A DNA stretch of 64,000 nt from Burkholderia sp. SRS-46 (GCF_004343775.1 NZ_PTXL01000006.1:1-64000); one strand, 5' to 3'. Positions 17,990-27,516 are shown, counted from the first letter of the stretch. Notes: generated by a model not told the origin, from the sequence alone. Program-made: numbers and translations.

Positions 17990-18898
17990 ATGAATTCGCG
18001 CGAAACCCGGGGCATGCTGCTCGGCCTTGTCGGCGTGATGATCTTCAGCCTGACGCTGCCGATGACGCGCATCGTCGTCACCGAGCTGCATCCGCTGCTC
18101 AACGGGCTCGGCCGCGCGCTCGCCGCCGCGGTGCCCGCGGGCCTGCTGCTGTGGTGGCGCCGCGAGCCGCTGCCGACCCGCACGCAGCTGAAAAGCCTCG
18201 CGATCGTGTCGGCCGGCGTGATCGTCGGATATCCGGTGTTTTCCGCATGGGCGATGAAGACGGTGCCCGCGTCGCACGGCGCGGTCGTCAACGGGCTGCA
18301 GTCGCTGCTGGTCGCGCTGTACGCGGCCTGGCTGTCGCGCGAACGGCCGTCGAAGGGTTTCTGGATCAGCGCGGTGACGGGCAGCGCGCTCGTGATCGCG
18401 TTCGCGCTGCGCGACGGCGGCGGCACGCTGCAGGCGGGCGACGCGCTGATGCTCGCCGCGGTCGGCATCGGCGCGCTCGGCTATGCGGAGGGCGCGCGCC
18501 TCGCGCGCCAGATCGGCGGCTGGCAGGTGATCTGCTGGGCGCTCGTGGTGTCCGCGCCGTTCCTGACGCTGCCGGTCGGCTGGCTCGCGTGGGCGCACCA
18601 CGCCGCGCACCCGGGCCCGCTCGCGCTGCGCACCTGGCTCGCGTTCGGCTACGTGACCCTGTTTTCGCAGTTCATCGGCTTCTTCGCGTGGTACGCGGGC
18701 CTCGCGATGGGCGGCACCGCGCGCGTCGGCCAGGTGCAGCTGCTGCAGATCTTCTTCACGATCGCATTCTCGGCGCTGCTGTTCGGCGAGACGGTCGCGC
18801 CTTCGACGTGGCTGTTCGCCGCCGCCGTGATCGCGACCGTGATGCTGGGCCGGCGCACGGCGGTCGCCGTGGCGCCGCAACCCGCTCGCGCTGGGTGA
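17990..18898 (+). CDS. EamA/DMT-family transporter
   Basis: A 302-residue inner-membrane protein with ten predicted helices in two EamA halves (MLLGLVGVMIFSLTLPMTRIVV at the start and WLAFGYVTLFSQFIGFFAWY in the second half). The start MNSRETRG is preceded by a GGAGAC site. It follows the VOC gene and is probably under the divergent MocR regulator, which would make it an exporter of an amino acid or PLP-related metabolite by inference only. Confidence 0.88.
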   Translation: MNSRETRGMLLGLVGVMIFSLTLPMTRIVVTELHPLLNGLGRALAAAVPAGLLLWWRREPLPTRTQLKSLAIVSAGVIVGYPVFSAWAMKTVPASHGAVVNGLQSLLVALYAAWLSRERPSKGFWISAVTGSALVIAFALRDGGGTLQAGDALMLAAVGIGALGYAEGARLARQIGGWQVICWALVVSAPFLTLPVGWLAWAHHAAHPGPLALRTWLAFGYVTLFSQFIGFFAWYAGLAMGGTARVGQVQLLQIFFTIAFSALLFGETVAPSTWLFAAAVIATVMLGRRTAVAVAPQPARAG

Positions 18899-19035
18899 AA
18901 TGGTGAGCCATAATGTTTATTTTGCCGACCCGGCCGCACTCGACCGCTCGCGTTTACCCGGCCTACCCGGCCGGATCCGACCGACCGTGTTCGACCGATT
19001 TTCCTGACTGACCCGACTATCCGAACGAGGAGACT

Positions 19036-20217
19036 ATGAATCCGAGCGACCTGCATCCGCCGCACTGGCAACTTTCCGAACGCGCCCGCAAGCTCACGAG
19101 CTCTGCGATCCGCGAGATCCTGAAGGTCACGGAGCGTCCCGAGGTCATCTCGTTCGCCGGCGGCCTGCCCGCACCCGCCACCTTCCCGGCCGAGCGCATG
19201 CGCGACGCCGCCGACCGCGTGCTGCGCGATGCGCCCGCCGCCGCGCTGCAGTACAGCGCGACCGAAGGCTACCTGCCGCTGCGCGAGTGGATCGCCGAGC
19301 GCTACAACGTGCGCGTGTCGCAGGTGCTGATCACGACCGGCTCGCAGCAGGCGCTCGACCTGCTCGGCAAGGCGCTCGTCGATCCGGGCAGCCCGGTCCT
19401 CGTCGAAACCCCGACCTACCTCGGCGCGCTGCAATCGTTCTCGCTGTACGAGCCGCGCTACGTGCAGGTGCCGACCGACGAGCAGGGCCTGCTGCCGGAC
19501 GGCCTCACGCCCGAACTGACGCAAGGCGCGCGCCTGCTGTACGCGCAGCCGAACTTCCAGAACCCGACCGGCCGCCGCATGCCCGTCGAGCGCCGCCGCG
19601 CGCTCGCCGCGTTCGCGCAGTCGAGCCCGTTCCCGGTGCTGGAAGACGATCCGTACGGCGCGCTCAACTATCAGGGCGAGCCGCTGCCGACGATGCTGTC
19701 GATGGCGCCCGACCACATCGTGCACCTCGGCACGTTCTCGAAGGTGCTCGCGCCGGGCCTGCGGATCGGCTACATCATTGCCCCCGAGGAACTGCACTTC
19801 AAGCTCGTGCAGGCGAAGCAGGCCACCGACCTGCACACGCCGACGCTCACCCAGCGCATCGCGCACGAGGTGATCAAGGACGGTTTCCTCGACGAGCACA
19901 TCCCGACGATCCGCAAGCTGTACGGCGCGCAATGCGAGGCGATGCACACCGCGCTCGAGCGCCACATGCCGGAAGGCGTGACGTGGAGCCGCCCGGAAGG
20001 CGGCATGTTCATCTGGGTGAAGCTGCCGCAGCAGATCGACAGCATGCAGCTGCTCGCGACCGCGGTCGACAACCACGTCGCCTTCGTGCCCGGCGCGCCG
20101 TTCTTCGCGAGCGACCCGCAGCAGAACACGCTGCGCCTGTCGTTCGTGACGGTGCCGCCCGAGAAGATCGAGGAAGGCGTCGCGCGCCTCGGCAAGCTGC
20201 TGCGCGAACGTCTTTGA
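19036..20217 (+). CDS. PLP-dependent aminotransferase, class I/II
   Basis: A 393-residue fold-type I aminotransferase resembling 2-aminoadipate/aspartate aminotransferases. The N-terminal ISFAGGLPAPATFPAERM is a family signature, K236 in GTFSKVLAPGLRIGY binds PLP, and QPNFQNPTGRRMP is the conserved substrate loop. A GAGGAG ribosome site precedes the ATG. It heads a tight operon with RidA and PhzF-like genes (43-bp and 13-bp gaps). The amino donor cannot be specified from sequence. Confidence 0.9.
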   Translation: MNPSDLHPPHWQLSERARKLTSSAIREILKVTERPEVISFAGGLPAPATFPAERMRDAADRVLRDAPAAALQYSATEGYLPLREWIAERYNVRVSQVLITTGSQQALDLLGKALVDPGSPVLVETPTYLGALQSFSLYEPRYVQVPTDEQGLLPDGLTPELTQGARLLYAQPNFQNPTGRRMPVERRRALAAFAQSSPFPVLEDDPYGALNYQGEPLPTMLSMAPDHIVHLGTFSKVLAPGLRIGYIIAPEELHFKLVQAKQATDLHTPTLTQRIAHEVIKDGFLDEHIPTIRKLYGAQCEAMHTALERHMPEGVTWSRPEGGMFIWVKLPQQIDSMQLLATAVDNHVAFVPGAPFFASDPQQNTLRLSFVTVPPEKIEEGVARLGKLLRERL

Positions 20218-20260
20218 TCGCCCCCTTTCCGTTAACGACTCACTGCGAGGAATCGAACGC

Positions 20261-20719
20261 ATGGCCAACGTCTACGACAAACTGAAATCGCTCGGCATCG
20301 AGCTGCCGATCGCCGGCGCCCCCGCCGCCGCCTACGTGATGAGCGCGCAAAGCGGCAACACGGTCTACCTGTCCGGCCACATCGCGAAGAAGGACGGCAA
20401 GGTCTGGGCCGGCAAGCTCGGCGCCGACCTCACGACCGAAGACGGCAAGGCGGCCGCGCGCGCGATCGCGATCGACCTGCTCGCGACGCTGCACGCGCAC
20501 ACCGGCGACCTGAACAAGGTCACGCGCATCGTCAAGCTGATGAGCCTCGTCAACTCGACGCTCGAATTCACCGAGCAGCACCTGGTGACGAACGGCGCGT
20601 CCGAGCTGATCGCGGACGTGTTCGGCGACGCGGGCAAGCATGCCCGCTCGGCGTTCGGCGTCGCGCAGATCCCGCTCGGCGCGTGCGTCGAGATCGAGCT
20701 GATCGCCGAAGTCGCGTAA
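20261..20719 (+). CDS. RidA-family protein (enamine/imine deaminase)
   Basis: A 152-residue YjgF/YER057c/UK114-type protein, slightly longer than the classical 128-residue RidA. Conserved pieces include GNTVYLSGHIAKKDGK, LNKVTRIVKLMSLVNST and the C-terminal RSAFGVAQIPLGACVEIELIAEVA that carries the active-site arginine region. RidA proteins hydrolyse reactive enamines and imines released by PLP enzymes, which fits its position between an aminotransferase and a PhzF protein in one operon. Confidence 0.92.
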   Translation: MANVYDKLKSLGIELPIAGAPAAAYVMSAQSGNTVYLSGHIAKKDGKVWAGKLGADLTTEDGKAAARAIAIDLLATLHAHTGDLNKVTRIVKLMSLVNSTLEFTEQHLVTNGASELIADVFGDAGKHARSAFGVAQIPLGACVEIELIAEVA

Positions 20720-20732
20720 CGCGAGCCGCCCG

Positions 20733-21635
20733 ATGCGCGTTCGCTTCAAGCAGGTCGACGTCTTCACGTCGGTGCCGTTCAAGGGCAATGCGCTCGCCGT
20801 GGTGTTCGACGCCGATTCGCTCGGCGACGACGCCATGCTCGAGATCGCCCGCTGGACGAACCTGTCGGAAACGACGTTCCTTTGCACGCCGACCGATCCG
20901 GAAGCCGACTACCGTGTCCGGATCTTCACGCCGTGCGGCGAACTGCCGTTCGCCGGCCACCCGACGCTCGGCACCGCGCATGCGTTCCTGGAAAGCGGCG
21001 CGCAGCCGCGCACGCCGGGCCGGCTGATCCAGCAGTGCGGGGTCGGCCGGGTCGCGCTGCGCCAGCAAGCCGACGGCTGGGCATTTGCCGCGCCGCCGGC
21101 ACGCGTCACGCCGCTCGACCGTTCGGACTACGCGGCACTGGCTGCCGCGTTGCGCAGCGACGCGCTCGACCTCGATGCCGAGCCGTGCGCGGTCGACAAC
21201 GGCGCGCCGTGGCTGGTCGTGCGGCTGAAGTCGGCCGAAGCATGCATCGGCCTGTCGCCCGATCCGGCCGCGCTGGAGGCGCTTACCCGCCGCTACGGCA
21301 TGGACGGTCTCGCGGTCTACGCGCCGCACGCCGAAGGCGGCCCCGCGACGTTCGAAATCCGTTGCCTGATGACGGGCGGTAATTTCGGCGTCGGCGAGGA
21401 TCCCGTCACCGGCAGCGCAAACGCCGCGCTGGCCGGGCTGCTGACGCGGCAGGCGCGCCGCCCCGGCCAGTCGTATACGGCCCGCCAGGGTACGGCGATC
21501 GGCCGCGACGGCCGGATCTTCGTCAGCTACGACGAAGACGGCACCACCTGGATCGGCGGCCACGCCGTCACGGTCGTCGATGGCACCTTCCATGGGGCAG
21601 CCATCCACGGGGCAGCCGACCGCCTTCCTGTCTGA
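20733..21635 (+). CDS. PhzF-family isomerase/epimerase-like protein
   Basis: A 300-residue member of the PhzF/YddE family. Family marks are DVFTSVPFKGNALAVV, the catalytic glutamate E46 in NLSETTFL, GELPFAGHPTLGTAH and the C-terminal GVGEDPVTGSANAAL. Members catalyse isomerisation of diene or amino-acid-derived substrates; only PhzF itself acts in phenazine synthesis, and no other phz genes are here. It ends the aminotransferase-RidA-PhzF operon and probably acts on the same metabolite. Confidence 0.9.
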   Translation: MRVRFKQVDVFTSVPFKGNALAVVFDADSLGDDAMLEIARWTNLSETTFLCTPTDPEADYRVRIFTPCGELPFAGHPTLGTAHAFLESGAQPRTPGRLIQQCGVGRVALRQQADGWAFAAPPARVTPLDRSDYAALAAALRSDALDLDAEPCAVDNGAPWLVVRLKSAEACIGLSPDPAALEALTRRYGMDGLAVYAPHAEGGPATFEIRCLMTGGNFGVGEDPVTGSANAALAGLLTRQARRPGQSYTARQGTAIGRDGRIFVSYDEDGTTWIGGHAVTVVDGTFHGAAIHGAADRLPV

Positions 21636-21737
21636 TATTTCGCGGCGCGCCATGCGCGCCGCGCCTCCCGGCGCTATGCTTACCCAGCTATCGCAAAAAC
21701 GATCCAGCCAGTAATATCGGGCCTAATCCGTCGCTTG

Positions 21738-21791
21738 GGGGTCTGTCCACAGATGCGAATTCCGCAGACGGACAGCCGCTGACGCGACCCC
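21738..21791. promoter_or_regulatory. Extended dyad before the GGDEF-EAL gene
   Basis: GGGGTC (21738-21743) matches GACCCC (21786-21791), and nested CTGTCC (21743-21748) matches GGACAG (21770-21775). Flanking AATAT and ATATT lengthen the symmetry. It could be a folded leader or an operator; nothing more can be said. Confidence 0.3.
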
Positions 21792-21845
21792 AATATTCAG
21801 CCATCCTGCGGGATGGTGCACGCGAGCCAGGACGCCGACCCTTCG

Positions 21846-24185
21846 ATGAGCCCCTCCCGGTCATCCCATTCGCCGTCGACGCGACCGCTGCGCACGCCGC
21901 GCAAATCACGCCGCCGGGCGCTATTCGCCATCCCGCTGCTGGGGATGCTGGCGCTCGCCCTGCTCTGGGCCGTCATCGTTGCGCGGATGTCGGTCGAAAA
22001 GGACAGCGCGCTCAAGGAGGCGGCGGCATCCGCCGCGATCCTGTCGTCGGCGCTGGAACAGCACACCGTCAAGGCGATCCACCAGGTCGACCAGATCACC
22101 CGCTTCGTCAAGTACGAATTCGAGAAGTCGCCGGCGAACTTCAACCTCGCGAGCACCGTCGAGAAAGGCGTCGTGCCGAGCGACACGCTGATCCAGGTGT
22201 CGCTCGTCAACGCGAAGGGCATCCTGTTCGCGAACACCGCCGAACGCCATCCGCATCCGATCGACCTGTCCGACCGCGAGCACTTCAAGGTTCACGTGCG
22301 GCGCAACGAGGATCAGCTCTATATCAGCAAGCCCGTGCTCGGCCGCGTGTCCGGCCACTGGACGCTGCAGATGACCCGCCGCCTGAACAATCCCGACGGC
22401 AGTTTCGCGGGCGTCGTGGTCGTGTCCGAGGATCCGAGCTACTTCACGAACGACTTCTACAACAATGCGGCGATCGGCAAGGAAGGCGTGATCGCGGTGG
22501 TCTCCGACACGGGCGCGGTGCTCGCGCGGCGCACCGGCTCGGTCAGCAACGCGCCCGGCGCGTTCTCGGCGTCGGGCGTCTACCCGCTCGCCGAACGGGT
22601 ATCGGGCACGATCGTCGATCCGATCGACGGCGTGACGCGCGTCGTGTCGTACCGCCATCTCGACGGCTACCCGCTCGCGGTGATGGTCGGCCTGTCGCAG
22701 GTCGAGGAGTTCGCCGACTACAACCACACGCGCAACGTCTACCTGCTGATGACGAGCTTCATCACGCTCGCGATGCTCGCGTTCTTCGGCGTCGCGACGG
22801 GGCTCATCGGCAAGCTGCTCGGCCGCGAGCGCGAGATGACCCAGCTCGCCGAATACGACCTGCTCACCGGCCTCGCGAACCGCTATGCGACGCTGCGCGG
22901 GCTACGCAACGACGTGTCGATGCCGTCGAGCCTGTCGCGGCTCGGCCTGCTGTTCATCGACCTCGATAATTTCAAGACCGTGAACGACACGCTCGGCCAC
23001 AACGCCGGCGACATCGTGCTGCAGATGACGGCATCGCGCCTGTCCGATGCGGTCGGCGACGAAGGCGCGCTCGCGCGCATCGGCGGCGACGAGTTCGTCG
23101 TCGTGATGAAGGGCGAGGACGTCGAACGGCGCGCGGTGCGGCTCGCCGAAGTGGTCATCCGGATGTTCGGCGAGCCGTTCGACGTGCGCGGCAGCTCGTT
23201 CGTGCTGCACGCGAGCATCGGCATCGCGCTGCACACGGTCGCGAACGAAAGCGAGATCGACCTGCTGAAGAAGGCCGACCTCGCGATGTACAGCGCCAAG
23301 GACGCCGGCAAGAACTGCTACCAGTTCTACGCACCGCACCTGTCGCACCGCGCCGATCACCTGATGCGCTGGGAGCAGCAGCTGCGCGTCGCGCTCGCCG
23401 AAGGGCAGCTGTTCCTCGCGTACCAGCCGAAGATCGACCTCACGCACCGCTACATCACCGGCTTCGAGGCGCTCGCGCGCTGGGATCACCCCGAACACGG
23501 GATCATCTCCGCGAACGAATTCATCTCGATTGCCGAATCGACGGGCCTCATCGTGCCGATCGGCGATTTCGTGATCCGCACCGCCTGCGAGCAGATCGCG
23601 CGCTGGCGCGACGAAGGGCACGACACGCTGACGCTCGCCGTCAACATCTCGCCCGTGCAGTTCTGGCGCGGCGACCTGATCGAGACGATCTCGCGCACGC
23701 TGCAGGACACCGGCATCGACGCCGGCCGCCTCGAGCTCGAGATCACCGAAACGGCGATGATGGAATATCCGGAGCTCGTCTCCGAGAAGATCGTCGCGCT
23801 CAAGAAACTCGGCATCCGCATCGCGCTCGACGATTTCGGCACCGGCTATTCGTCGCTGTCGTACCTGCACCGCTTCTCCGTCGACACGCTGAAGGTCGAC
23901 CGCTCGTTCGTGCAGGCGATTCCGAACGACCGCAGCGTGTGCGTGATGGTGTCGTCGATCGTGCATCTCGCGCGCTCGCTCGGGCTGACGGTCGTCGTCG
24001 AGGGCACCGAGACCGAGGAGCAGGTCGCGTGGCTGTCGGCGCTCGGCGAGATCGAGGCACAGGGCTTCCTGTTCTCCCGCCCCGTGCCCGCCGATGCGAT
24101 TCCGTCCCTGCTCGCCCGCTTCGGCGTGCGCGGCGACCCTGCGCGCCTCGTCCCGCGCCGCGCAACGGGCAGCACCAGTGCCTGA
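21846..24185 (+). CDS. Membrane GGDEF-EAL protein with periplasmic PDC sensor domain
   Basis: A 779-residue c-di-GMP enzyme. Order: membrane helix near 25-45, a periplasmic double-PDC/Cache sensor to about 285, a second helix (NVYLLMTSFITLAMLAFFGVATGLI), a GGDEF domain with intact GGDEF at residue 413, and an EAL domain with intact EAL at 541 and the DDFGTGYSSL loop. Both catalytic signatures are preserved, so it may make and degrade c-di-GMP. An ATG 33 bp upstream (21813) is an alternative start; neither has a strong ribosome site. A long imperfect dyad lies in the 200-bp leader. Monocistronic. Confidence 0.92.
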   Translation: MSPSRSSHSPSTRPLRTPRKSRRRALFAIPLLGMLALALLWAVIVARMSVEKDSALKEAAASAAILSSALEQHTVKAIHQVDQITRFVKYEFEKSPANFNLASTVEKGVVPSDTLIQVSLVNAKGILFANTAERHPHPIDLSDREHFKVHVRRNEDQLYISKPVLGRVSGHWTLQMTRRLNNPDGSFAGVVVVSEDPSYFTNDFYNNAAIGKEGVIAVVSDTGAVLARRTGSVSNAPGAFSASGVYPLAERVSGTIVDPIDGVTRVVSYRHLDGYPLAVMVGLSQVEEFADYNHTRNVYLLMTSFITLAMLAFFGVATGLIGKLLGREREMTQLAEYDLLTGLANRYATLRGLRNDVSMPSSLSRLGLLFIDLDNFKTVNDTLGHNAGDIVLQMTASRLSDAVGDEGALARIGGDEFVVVMKGEDVERRAVRLAEVVIRMFGEPFDVRGSSFVLHASIGIALHTVANESEIDLLKKADLAMYSAKDAGKNCYQFYAPHLSHRADHLMRWEQQLRVALAEGQLFLAYQPKIDLTHRYITGFEALARWDHPEHGIISANEFISIAESTGLIVPIGDFVIRTACEQIARWRDEGHDTLTLAVNISPVQFWRGDLIETISRTLQDTGIDAGRLELEITETAMMEYPELVSEKIVALKKLGIRIALDDFGTGYSSLSYLHRFSVDTLKVDRSFVQAIPNDRSVCVMVSSIVHLARSLGLTVVVEGTETEEQVAWLSALGEIEAQGFLFSRPVPADAIPSLLARFGVRGDPARLVPRRATGSTSA

Positions 24186-24362
24186 ACAACGGCGCCGGCC
24201 GGTTTGTTTCGTTCCCCGACTTGCTTGTTTACATAGTGTTTTCGCGCATGGCAGCGACGCGCATTGCGTTCGACAATGCCGCGAGGCAGGTATGTCCGTG
24301 GCCCGCACAACCTATAAGCAGGGGCCATTTGCGCGAACGGGGGCCCGCGCCCGAAACAAGCC

Positions 24363-25565
24363 ATGATGAGCGTCGAAGTCGAAGCCGCACCGCACGTGGA
24401 GCAGGAATCCCTGTGGACCTTGTTCAAGGTCGTCACGGGCATCTCCGCCGTGTCCTGGGGCGGGCTCGCCATGATGGCGCAGCTCGAGCGCCACTACGTC
24501 GAGCGCATGCAGCGCATCGAGCCGCATGCGTTCGGCGACCTGGTCGCGCTGGCCTGGCTCGTGCCGGGCCCGGTCGGCTGCAATGTCGCGGTGCAGATCG
24601 GCCAGACGCTGCACGGCCGCGCCGGCGCGTGGATCGCCGGCTTCGCGAGCGTGCTGCCGTTCTTCGTGATGATGACGCTGTTCGCGATCTTCTATCGCAC
24701 GCCGCTCGTCCGCTCGCTCGCCGCGCCCGTGATGCTCCACCACTTCAGCATGGTGCTGGCCGCGCTGATCGGCGTCACCTGGATCAAGCAGCTGCGCACG
24801 CTCGTGCGCACGCGGCTCGAGCAGGCGATCGCGGCGCTGTCGACGATTCTGCTCGCTTTCGCGCACAGTCCCGCGTCGTTCGTCGTGATTCTGTTCTCCG
24901 CGTTTGCAGCGGGCTGGCTGACCGGTCCGTCGCAGGACAACACGGTCAACTTCACGCTGTCGCGGCGCGACCGCAAGCTGCTGGTCGTGCTCGCGGTGTT
25001 CGTCGTGCTGTTCGCGCTGCCGATTCCCGGCGACTATCAGGCGACGCTGCTGTGGCCGCGGCTCGCGGGCGCCGGCATGACGCTGTTCGGCGGCGGCTTT
25101 TCCGCGCTGCCGGTGCTGAAGGCGCTGTTCGTGTCGCCCGAGACCGGCATCTCCGATCACGACTTCACGCTCGCGTTCGCGCTGTCGCCGGTCTCGCCGG
25201 GGCCGCTCCTGAACGTCGTGCCATTCCTCGGCTACCTGACCGACGGCTGGCGCGGCGCCCTGCTCGCCACTGCCGCGCTGTTCATTCCGTCCGGCTGCCT
25301 GGTCGTGTTCGCACAGCGCCACCTGTTCCGGCTCAAGCGCCATTCGCGCTTCGAGCACGGGATGCGGCTGCTGCGCGCGGCGACCACCGGCTTCCTCGTC
25401 GTCGCCGTCGTGAAGATCCTGCACCGCGAGCCGGCCGACCCCGTCTACTGGCTCACGGGCGCGTTCGCGATGCTCTGTTTCGCGCGCTTCAAGGTGCCCG
25501 TGTTCGTGGTGTACGGCGCGGTCGCGATCGCATGCGGCGCGTGGCTGTGGGCCGCCGCGCGCTGA
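24363..25565 (+). CDS. chrA: Chromate transporter family protein (CHR, full-length two-domain)
   Basis: A 400-residue membrane protein with two CHR domains. The FGDLVALAWLVPGPVGCNVAVQIGQTLHGRAGAWIAG segment, with the conserved proline and glycine pattern, marks the first domain; FGGGFSALPVLKALFVSPETG and FALSPVSPGPLLNVVPFLGYL mark the second. Members export chromate by proton exchange, though many homologues have other or unknown substrates. The first two codons are both ATG. No chrB or other metal-resistance gene adjoins it, so chromate resistance is an inference from family. Confidence 0.85.
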   Translation: MMSVEVEAAPHVEQESLWTLFKVVTGISAVSWGGLAMMAQLERHYVERMQRIEPHAFGDLVALAWLVPGPVGCNVAVQIGQTLHGRAGAWIAGFASVLPFFVMMTLFAIFYRTPLVRSLAAPVMLHHFSMVLAALIGVTWIKQLRTLVRTRLEQAIAALSTILLAFAHSPASFVVILFSAFAAGWLTGPSQDNTVNFTLSRRDRKLLVVLAVFVVLFALPIPGDYQATLLWPRLAGAGMTLFGGGFSALPVLKALFVSPETGISDHDFTLAFALSPVSPGPLLNVVPFLGYLTDGWRGALLATAALFIPSGCLVVFAQRHLFRLKRHSRFEHGMRLLRAATTGFLVVAVVKILHREPADPVYWLTGAFAMLCFARFKVPVFVVYGAVAIACGAWLWAAAR

Positions 25566-25574
25566 GCGCGGGCC

Positions 25575-26012
25575 TCAGGCCGCGATGCGCCGCGCGAGGC
25601 GGCGCGCCCGCAGGTGGTCGTACGCGAGGTTGAAGCAGAACGTATAGGGCAGGAAGAACAGCACGATGCCGAGGTCGAGCAGCAGCGCCTCGAGCAGGCC
25701 GACGCCGAGCCACCATGCGGCGAGCGGCACCACCATCGCGACCAGCCCCAGCTCGAACGCGACCGCGTGCACGATCCGCATGCCGAGGTTGCGCACCCAG
25801 CCGAAGCGCCGCTCGAGCCGGTCGAACAGCGTGTTGAACGTCATGTTCCACGCCATCGCGATCAACGACACCATCACCGTCAGCGCGCCGACGTGCGATA
25901 CCGGCATATCGAGCAGCCACGCGCCGACCGGCGCGCACAGCGCGATCGCAACCAGCTCGAACGTCAGCGCGTGCACGAGCCGTTCCGTCACCGTTTTATT
26001 GGGTTGTTTCAT
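25575..26012 (-). CDS. PACE-family efflux transporter (AceI-like)
   Basis: A 145-residue protein made of two tandem bacterial transmembrane pair domains, four helices in total. Conserved charged residues lie in the first helix of each repeat (RLVHALTFELVAIALCAPVGAW and RIVHAVAFELGLVAMVVPLAAW), including the essential glutamate, and NMTFNTLFDRLERRFG lies at the first repeat boundary. PACE pumps expel chlorhexidine and other biocides or polyamines. A LysR regulator is divergent, the arrangement known for AceR-AceI. Confidence 0.93.
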   Translation of the reverse strand: MKQPNKTVTERLVHALTFELVAIALCAPVGAWLLDMPVSHVGALTVMVSLIAMAWNMTFNTLFDRLERRFGWVRNLGMRIVHAVAFELGLVAMVVPLAAWWLGVGLLEALLLDLGIVLFFLPYTFCFNLAYDHLRARRLARRIAA

Positions 26013-26070
26013 TGCAAGCCTCCGATCCAGTGTGATCCTTGTCCGCTATTCTGATCGGCTTAACCGTGAC

Positions 26071-26085
26071 AATCCAATTGGTTAT
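26071..26085. promoter_or_regulatory. Putative LysR-type operator between PACE and LysR genes
   Basis: AATCCAATTGGTTAT contains a CCAATTGG dyad in the 111-bp shared promoter region. Its size and position suit a LysR recognition box. Confidence 0.4.
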
Positions 26086-26123
26086 CATCGGTTTTTCCGA
26101 TTGAACGACGCCAGGAGCCCTGA

Positions 26124-27008
26124 ATGCGCCACGCCCCCGAAGCCTTGCTCGCGTTCGCCGAAGCCGCGCTGCTCGGCTCCTTCACCGCCGCCGCGCGCAA
26201 GCTCGGCAAGCGCCAGTCGACGATTTCCGAGGCGATCGCGAACCTCGAGATCGACCTCGGCGTGCAGCTGTTCGACCGCTCGACGCGCGCGCCGACACTG
26301 ACCGATGCCGGGCGCGCACTGCTGCCGCAGGTGCAGCGCGCGCTGGACGCCGGCGCGGCGATCGACCGCACCGCCGCGCGGTTCGCGCGCGGCGAGGAGG
26401 CGCGGCTGACCTTCGTCGTGTCCGACACCTACCAGTCGAAACGCTACGAGCAGACGCTGACCGCGCTCGAGCAGCGCTTCCCGGCGCTGGAGCTCGAATG
26501 CCAGATCGCGGAGCACGAGGACGTGCTGGACCTGATCCGGCAAGGCCGCGCGCAGATCGGGCTGATGGCCGCGCGCGCGACCTACCCGGCCGACATCGGC
26601 GCGGCGACGATCGCGGAGGAATCGGAGATCGGCCTGTTCGTCGGGCGCATGCACCCGCTCGCGGCCGGCGGCGATGCCGAGGTGCCGCACGCGGCGCTGC
26701 GCGACGCGCGCGAGCTGCGGCTCAACACGTATGCGATGCCGGAAGGGCACGGCGAAAGCGACCGGATCGTCGCCGGCACGCAGCGCTGGTCGGCGCCGAG
26801 CTACCTGATGCTGCTGGAGATGGCGGTACTGGGGTTCGGCTGGGCGGAGTTGCCGCGCTGGATGGTCGAGCACTTCGCGCGCGACCGGCTTTGCGAGCTG
26901 CGCGCGCGCGGCTGGCCGCGCCGGGTGCGGGTCGATGCGGTGTGGTCGCGCAACCGGCCGCTCGGCCCGGCCGGCGCGTGGCTGCTCGACGCGATGCTGG
27001 CCGACTGA
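26124..27008 (+). CDS. LysR-family transcriptional regulator
   Basis: A 294-residue regulator. The N-terminal winged helix (LLAFAEAALLGSFTAAARKLGKRQSTISEAIANLEIDLGVQLFDRS) covers residues 6-50, and the ligand-binding domain fills the rest. It is divergent from the PACE efflux gene and is its likely activator, as AceR is for AceI; the ligand may be the exported biocide or amine. The short C-terminus is complete. Confidence 0.93.
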   Translation: MRHAPEALLAFAEAALLGSFTAAARKLGKRQSTISEAIANLEIDLGVQLFDRSTRAPTLTDAGRALLPQVQRALDAGAAIDRTAARFARGEEARLTFVVSDTYQSKRYEQTLTALEQRFPALELECQIAEHEDVLDLIRQGRAQIGLMAARATYPADIGAATIAEESEIGLFVGRMHPLAAGGDAEVPHAALRDARELRLNTYAMPEGHGESDRIVAGTQRWSAPSYLMLLEMAVLGFGWAELPRWMVEHFARDRLCELRARGWPRRVRVDAVWSRNRPLGPAGAWLLDAMLAD

Positions 27009-27033
27009 GCCGCACGCGGCCCGCGGCCGAGGA

Positions 27034-27061
27034 TCAGATGGTCAGGTGGTCAGGTGGTCAG
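27034..27061. repeat. Octamer tandem repeat (TCAGRTGG, 3.5 copies)
   Basis: TCAGATGG, TCAGGTGG, TCAGGTGG and TCAG follow in direct order and overlap the stop codon of the CopD-like gene (27058). Copy-number change here would only affect the 3' end of that gene. Confidence 0.8.
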
Positions 27062-27516
27062 AAGCCGCGCGACAGCACGGCCGCGCCGACCGTGACGACG
27101 CCGAGCACGATGTTGACGACGACGAGCAGGCGCACCGCGTTCACCGCGCGCGCGCCGTCCGGCCAGTTCTGCGCCTGCACCGCGCGGCGGATGCGCGGGA
27201 ACAGCGCGAACCGCACGTGACCGAAGATCAGCATCATCACGACGCCGAGGCCCGCCATCGCGTGCAGCGCCCAGGTCGCATGCGCGCCGCCGAACTGCAT
27301 CAGCAGGAAGCCGCCGGTGAGCAGGATCACGATCACCGAGCCGGCGACCCAGTTGAAGAAGCGGCCGAACACGCCTTCGATCAGCGGCAGCCGCAGCTGC
27401 GGCGCCAGGTCGGACAGCGCGGGACGCAGGCAGAAGTTCGCGAACACCATGCCGCCCACCCACACGGCGACGGCCAGCAGATGAAGAAACAGCGCGACGG
27501 CGATGGCGTGGGACAT
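27058..27516 (-). CDS. CopD-family membrane protein
   Basis: A 152-residue protein with four hydrophobic helices (AIAVALFLHLLAVAVWVGGMVF, VAGSVIVILLTGGFLLMQFGG, TWALHAMAGLGVVMMLIFGHVRF, ARAVNAVRLLVVVNIVLGVVTVG). Histidines sit in the first and third helices, which fits a CopD/haem-binding DUF2269-like membrane fold. It may bind copper or haem, but no partner genes are nearby. Its stop lies within a short octamer repeat. Confidence 0.75.
   Translation of the reverse strand: MSHAIAVALFLHLLAVAVWVGGMVFANFCLRPALSDLAPQLRLPLIEGVFGRFFNWVAGSVIVILLTGGFLLMQFGGAHATWALHAMAGLGVVMMLIFGHVRFALFPRIRRAVQAQNWPDGARAVNAVRLLVVVNIVLGVVTVGAAVLSRGF

Noticed and set aside
20733..21635. Phenazine biosynthesis
   Set aside because: Only a PhzF-family gene is present, with none of the other phz genes; the family is broad and mostly unrelated to phenazines.
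27034..27061. Possible CRISPR-like repeat
   Set aside because: Units are 8 bp without spacers; there are no cas genes anywhere in the window.
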